From Pleomorphomonas sp. NRK KF1 (GTDB taxonomy: Bacteria; Pseudomonadota; Alphaproteobacteria; Rhizobiales; Pleomorphomonadaceae), in assembly GCF_023721755.1 (NCBI RefSeq), contig NZ_JAMDLH010000001.1:186001-250000 (forward strand): DNA of 64,000 nt, read 5' to 3'. The translations under genes were made by a program, and so were the position numbers. The notes under the pieces were generated by a model. The model was not told the DNA's origin. It was given only the letters and a program-made list of their open reading frames with translations, and made no database searches. Each line of letters starts with the position of its first letter. Within the stretch, counting starts at the first letter, position 1. Shown here piece by piece: positions 60,254 to 64,000 of this stretch.

Positions 60254-60893
60254 ATTCATCACCTTCGAGGGAGGCGAGGGCACCGGCAAGTCGACGCAGT
60301 CGAAGCGCCTCGCGGCGGCTCTCGGTGCGCGTGGCCTTGACGTGGTGTTGACGCGCGAGCCCGGTGGCTCGCCTGCGGCCGAGACTATTCGCGGCCTTCT
60401 CCTGTCCGGTCGGGCCAAGCCTCTTGGCGTGTTGGGCGAGGCCTATCTTTTCGCCGCCGCGCGTATCGATCACGTTGCCGAACTGATCGAACCGACTCTC
60501 GGGCGTGGCGCCTTCGTCGTCTGCGATCGCTTTGCCGACTCGAGCAGGGTTTATCAGGGTGCCGCCGGCGGGTTGCCCGCCGATGTCGTCGATGGTCTCA
60601 TCGACGCCGCCATCGGCTCGACCATTCCCGATCTCACCGTCATCATCGATGTACCCGTCTCGGTCGGACTTGCCCGGGTCGGCCATCGTTCGGAGGGCGC
60701 GGACCGCTTCGAGAGCGACACGGTGGCGGTCCATGAAGCGCGGCGACAGGGGTTTCTCGCGCTCGCCGACCGGTTTCCGAAGCGTTGCGTCATCGTCGAC
60801 GGAAGCCGGGACAAGGACGTGGTATCCGCCGAGATCCTGGCGCTGGTAGCCAACCGGTTCGGACTCGACGGGGAGGATGCCCGTGGCGATTGA
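60234..60893 (+). CDS. tmk: Thymidylate kinase
   Basis: It phosphorylates dTMP to dTDP. The 219-residue protein has P-loop FEGGEGTGKS (11-20), LTREPGGSPAAETIR and DRFADSSRVYQG, all typical of bacterial Tmk. The start is a GTG at 60234 with GGGAG about 6 bases upstream, inside the end of the carboxypeptidase-like gene. It overlaps holB by 11 bp, so tmk and holB are translationally coupled. Confidence 0.95.
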   Translation: MGGTRGRFITFEGGEGTGKSTQSKRLAAALGARGLDVVLTREPGGSPAAETIRGLLLSGRAKPLGVLGEAYLFAAARIDHVAELIEPTLGRGAFVVCDRFADSSRVYQGAAGGLPADVVDGLIDAAIGSTIPDLTVIIDVPVSVGLARVGHRSEGADRFESDTVAVHEARRQGFLALADRFPKRCVIVDGSRDKDVVSAEILALVANRFGLDGEDARGD

Positions 60894-61935
60894 GGACGAT
60901 CGCGCCACCGAGGCCGATTGGCTGGAAGGTCTGCCGCTGCCACGTGAACAGACGGAACTGATCGGGCATTCCGTTGCCGCTGCCGAGCTGCATGAGGGCT
61001 ACGCCGGCGGCCGGCTTCACCACGCCATCCTGCTGACTGGGCCCAAGGGCATCGGCAAGGCGACGCTGGCCTTCCGCTTCGCCCGCTTCGTTCTGAGCCA
61101 TCCCGACCCTGCGGAGGCGCCGCCGCCGGCCTCTGGCCTGCTGCCGACCGACGATCGCGTTGCCGCGATGGTGTCGACGGGCGCCCATCCCAATCTCCTG
61201 CATCTCCGTCGCCCCTGGGACGAGAAGGCGAAGAAGGTCAAGACGCAGCTCACCGTCGACGAAATCCGCAAGACGGTGAGCTTTTTCGGCAACGCGGCGG
61301 GCGTCGATGGCTATCGCATCGCCATCGTCGACGCCGCCGACGACATGAACGTCTCCGCAGCCAATGCGCTGCTCAAGATGCTGGAGGAACCGCCGAAACG
61401 GTCGCTGTTTCTGGTTCTCTCCCACGCTCCGGGCCGGCTTCTTCCGACCATCCGGTCGCGCTGTCGCCGCCTGTCGCTCGATCCCCTCGTTCCCGACGAT
61501 CTGGATGCCGCCTTGACCTCTCTTGGCCTGACGGTGGCCGAGGGCGACAAGCCGGCGCTGGCGGCGCTGGCCGAAGGGTCGGTTCGCCGCGCGATCGAGT
61601 GCATCGAGAACGACGGCCTCGAGATCTATCGCCTGTTCCGATCGCTCGCCGATGGCTTTCCGCGCCTGGATCGGCCCCGCCTCTACCGCTTCGCCGACGC
61701 GGTGGCCGGCCGCAAGGGCGCCGACAGTTTCGATCTCTGCGCCGATCTCGCCCGTGGCTGGCTTTCCGAACACATGCGGCTCACGCTGCGGAGCGGCGTC
61801 GACCGTCTCAACGGCTATGCCGTCGCCTGGGAAACTGTGAACCGCATCGTCGCCGAGACCGACGGCATCAACCTCGATCGCCGGCAGGCGGTGATTTCGG
61901 TGATGCAAAGCCTTGCGGGATGCGTAGCTAAGTAG
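60883..61935 (+). CDS. holB: DNA polymerase III subunit delta prime
   Basis: This 350-residue clamp-loader subunit has AILLTGPKGIGKATLAFRF as the P-loop region, TVDEIRKTVSFF, the ALLKMLEEPP stretch and the SRC motif in IRSRCRRLSL that stimulates ATPase neighbours. The GTG at 60883 is preferred because GGGGAGG lies 6 bases upstream; the ATG at 60877 sits directly on that site. The order tmk-holB-metG is common in alphaproteobacteria. Confidence 0.93.
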   Translation: MAIEDDRATEADWLEGLPLPREQTELIGHSVAAAELHEGYAGGRLHHAILLTGPKGIGKATLAFRFARFVLSHPDPAEAPPPASGLLPTDDRVAAMVSTGAHPNLLHLRRPWDEKAKKVKTQLTVDEIRKTVSFFGNAAGVDGYRIAIVDAADDMNVSAANALLKMLEEPPKRSLFLVLSHAPGRLLPTIRSRCRRLSLDPLVPDDLDAALTSLGLTVAEGDKPALAALAEGSVRRAIECIENDGLEIYRLFRSLADGFPRLDRPRLYRFADAVAGRKGADSFDLCADLARGWLSEHMRLTLRSGVDRLNGYAVAWETVNRIVAETDGINLDRRQAVISVMQSLAGCVAK

Positions 61936-62022
61936 CTATTCACAGAGCTGTGCCGTCGGCGTTCCTTTCGGACACGCCCTGTGACCTTCCGTCCGGCACC
62001 ATCGTAACCCTGAAGCGAACTC

Positions 62023-63567
62023 ATGAAACCGAAGTTCTACATCACGACCGCGATCAGCTACCCCAACGGGGCTCCTCACATCGGCCACGCCTACGAGGCG
62101 ATGGCGACCGACGTGATGGCGCGGTTCATGCGGCTCGACGGACATGACGTGCGCTTCCTGACGGGTACCGACGAACACGGCATCAAGATGCTGCAGACGG
62201 CGCGCAAGGAGGGCATTACCGCCCGCGAGCTCGCCGACCGCAACTCGGCCCGTTTCCAGGAGATGGCCCGTCTTCTGAACCTGTCCAACGACGACTTCAT
62301 CCGCACCAGCGAGGAGCGTCACCGCATTGCCTGTCAGGCAATCTGGAAGGCGATGGAGAAGAACGGCGACATCTACCTCAACAAGTATGCCGGTTGGTAC
62401 TCGGTGCGCGACGAGGCCTATTATGGCGAAGAGGAAACCGTCGTCTCCGACGATGGAATCCGTTTCGGTCCGCAAGGCACGCCTGTCGAATGGGTGGAGG
62501 AGGAAAGCTATTTCTTCCGCCTCAGCGCGTATCAGGACAAGCTCTTGAAGCTCTACGAGGAGCAGCCGGACTTCATCGGCCCCGATGAGCGCCGCAACGA
62601 GGTGATGAGCTTCGTCAAGGGCGGGCTCAAGGACCTCTCGATCTCGCGCACCACCTTCGATTGGGGCATTCCGGTGCCGGGCAATGACAAGCACGTCATG
62701 TACGTGTGGGTCGATGCGCTGACCAACTACATCACGGCGCTCGGCTATCCGGACGTCGAAAGCGAGCTGTTCCGGAACTACTGGCCGGCGCTGCACATCA
62801 TCGGCAAGGACATCGTCCGCTTCCACACGGTCTACTGGCCGGCCTTCCTGATGAGCGCCGGCGTGCCGCTGCCCAAGCGCGTCTTCGCCCACGGCTTCCT
62901 GTTCAACCGCGGCGAGAAGATGTCGAAGTCGCTTGGCAACGTCGTTGGCCCGAAGGAGATGGTCGACGCCTACGGGCTCGATCCGGTGCGCTACTTCTTC
63001 CTGCGCGAAGTCTCCTTTGGTCAGGACGGCAACTACAGCCACGAGGCGATCGTCGGACGGATGAACTCCGATCTCGCCAACAACCTCGGCAATCTCGCGC
63101 AGCGCTCGCTGTCGATGATCGCCAAGAACCTTGGCGGCGTGCTGCCGACGCCGGGGCCGCTCACCGACGCCGACCGGACGATCCTTGCGAGCGTCTATGG
63201 TCTGCTGCCGGTTTGCCGCGAGGCCATAGCGGGGCAGCAGATCCACCAGATGCTAAATGCCATCTGGGGCGTGCTTGGCGAGGCCAACCGCTACTTCGAC
63301 GCCGAGGCGCCGTGGACGGTCCGCAAGACCGACGAGGCGCGCTTTGCCACGATCATGTGGGTGACGGCCGAACTGCTTCGGAACGTCGCCATCCTGATCC
63401 AGCCGGTGATGCCGGCGTCGATGGAGAAGCTGCTCGACCTTCTGGCCGTGCCGGCCGATCGGCGCGCCTTCGACAGCCTGGGCGAGGGCGCTGCTCTCGC
63501 GGGTGGGGTCGAGCTGCCGGCGCCTGTCGGCATCTTCCCGCGGTACGTGGAAAAGGCGGCCGACTGA
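62023..63567 (+). CDS. metG: Methionyl-tRNA synthetase
   Basis: This class I synthetase of 514 residues charges tRNA-Met. The HIGH motif is in [17 protein letters not shown] (about 15-24) and the KMSKS loop in [15 protein letters not shown]. It ends after the anticodon-binding domain without the C-terminal dimerisation extension found in longer MetG forms, as is normal for this alphaproteobacterial type. It starts 87 bp after holB. Confidence 0.96.
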   Translation: MKPKFYITTAISYPNGAPHIGHAYEAMATDVMARFMRLDGHDVRFLTGTDEHGIKMLQTARKEGITARELADRNSARFQEMARLLNLSNDDFIRTSEERHRIACQAIWKAMEKNGDIYLNKYAGWYSVRDEAYYGEEETVVSDDGIRFGPQGTPVEWVEEESYFFRLSAYQDKLLKLYEEQPDFIGPDERRNEVMSFVKGGLKDLSISRTTFDWGIPVPGNDKHVMYVWVDALTNYITALGYPDVESELFRNYWPALHIIGKDIVRFHTVYWPAFLMSAGVPLPKRVFAHGFLFNRGEKMSKSLGNVVGPKEMVDAYGLDPVRYFFLREVSFGQDGNYSHEAIVGRMNSDLANNLGNLAQRSLSMIAKNLGGVLPTPGPLTDADRTILASVYGLLPVCREAIAGQQIHQMLNAIWGVLGEANRYFDAEAPWTVRKTDEARFATIMWVTAELLRNVAILIQPVMPASMEKLLDLLAVPADRRAFDSLGEGAALAGGVELPAPVGIFPRYVEKAAD

Positions 63568-63582
63568 CGTCGCTCCGCTTGA

Positions 63583-63609
63583 GTTCCCGGGCGAATCTCG
63601 CCCGGGAAC
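63583..63609 (+). other. Perfect hairpin after metG
   Basis: GTTCCCGGGCGA (63583-63594) pairs with TCGCCCGGGAAC (63598-63609) over a 3-nt loop, 15 bp past the metG stop. No T-run follows, so it is a weak or Rho-assisted terminator, or an mRNA 3'-end structure. Confidence 0.6.
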
Positions 63610-63770
63610 GCCCGTAGAACGAGGCAAAGCCGCCGTTGAAGGCATTGGCGCAATGTTTGTGCAGCGCTTGCCAGAGGGTTGGGCGGTCGCCCGCTTGACA
63701 GCGCGATAAGCAGAACTTCTGATGGCCTTACCGGGTGGCCCAACCCCCGAAGGCAATCTCAGGTTCTCAA

Positions 63771-64000
63771 ATGCCTCACTATGATGTCGTGATCGTCGGC
63801 GGCGCCGTTACGGGGTCGTCGGCTGCCTATCATCTTGCCGCCAACCCCGATTTCTCCGGCAAGGTGCTGGTCCTCGAAAAGGACCCGTCCTATCGCAAAT
63901 GCGCATCCGCCTTGTCGGCCGCCTCGATCCGCCAGCAGTTCTCGACGGCGGTGAACATCAAGATTTCCCTATACGGCATTGAGTTCATTCGAAACATCGG
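63771..64000 (+). CDS. FAD-dependent oxidoreductase, N-terminal part
   Basis: An open frame runs from the ATG at 63771 to the window edge, giving 76 residues. It begins YDVVIVGGAVTGSSAAYHLA, a dinucleotide-binding GxGxxG-like fold with Ala-Val in the middle, followed about 15 residues later by VLVLEKD, the acidic end of the second strand. This is the pattern of DAO/GlcD-type FAD oxidoreductases such as sarcosine or glycine oxidase-like proteins. The substrate cannot be judged from this fragment. Confidence 0.8.
   Translation, partial: MPHYDVVIVGGAVTGSSAAYHLAANPDFSGKVLVLEKDPSYRKCASALSAASIRQQFSTAVNIKISLYGIEFIRNI

Noticed and set aside
63503-63709. Possible small gene after metG
   Set aside because: It overlaps the metG end and the perfect hairpin at 63583-63609 and has no family resemblance.

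Overview
The window looks like chromosome from a GC-rich alphaproteobacterium of the Hyphomicrobiales (Rhizobiales). The aapJQMP amino-acid transporter, an agp-type alpha-galactoside operon, short intergenic gaps and the typical dac-tmk-holB-metG order all point there. A full set of fermentation genes (pflB, pflA, focA, adhE) is less usual in that order and suggests a facultative fermenter. A Pleomorphomonas-like genus is my guess from this mix, not something the sequence proves.

Layout. 1-2,628: end of glgX, then pgm (glycogen turnover). 2,686-3,954: a lone TadE/TadG-like membrane-anchored protein. 4,265-5,985: panC-panB (pantothenate synthesis). 6,562-22,708: a nitrogen-scavenging block of aapJQMP, uraH, xdhABC, a BMP-type nucleoside/purine ABC transporter and a cytochrome c-linked urate oxidase (puuD). 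Together these would import purines, oxidise hypoxanthine/xanthine to urate and carry urate on to OHCU; no OHCU decarboxylase is present here. 22,728-33,239: an AraC regulator divergent from an alpha-galactoside uptake and hydrolysis operon (GH4, agpABCD-like oligopeptide-type transporter, MelA-type GH4). 33,637-35,709: an EF-G-like GTPase. 35,789-46,187: six genes on the minus strand (pflA, pflB, focA, pyk, gap, adhE) converting triose phosphate to pyruvate, formate and ethanol, headed by a divergent LacI regulator. 47,654-51,621: a nickel uptake operon (nikK-M-L-Q-O) with nikR and an exact NikR operator. 51,707-53,441: an undercharacterised pair of Cys-rich proteins, one with a DUF2325 domain. 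53,599-64,000: alpha/beta hydrolase, ybaK, parC, rlpA, a DD-carboxypeptidase homologue that has lost its catalytic motifs, tmk, holB, metG and the start of an FAD oxidoreductase.

Most notable: (1) the predicted catalytically dead S11 carboxypeptidase between rlpA and tmk; (2) the two Cys-rich proteins sharing a CPF-x-LE motif next to nikR, the best candidate here for an undescribed system; (3) the GTATGA-N16-TCATAC NikR site enclosing the likely nikK promoter; (4) the compact fermentation island; (5) arrays of perfect hairpins on both sides of agpA and at the end of the agp operon.

No tRNA, rRNA, CRISPR array, insertion sequence or prophage gene was recognised.
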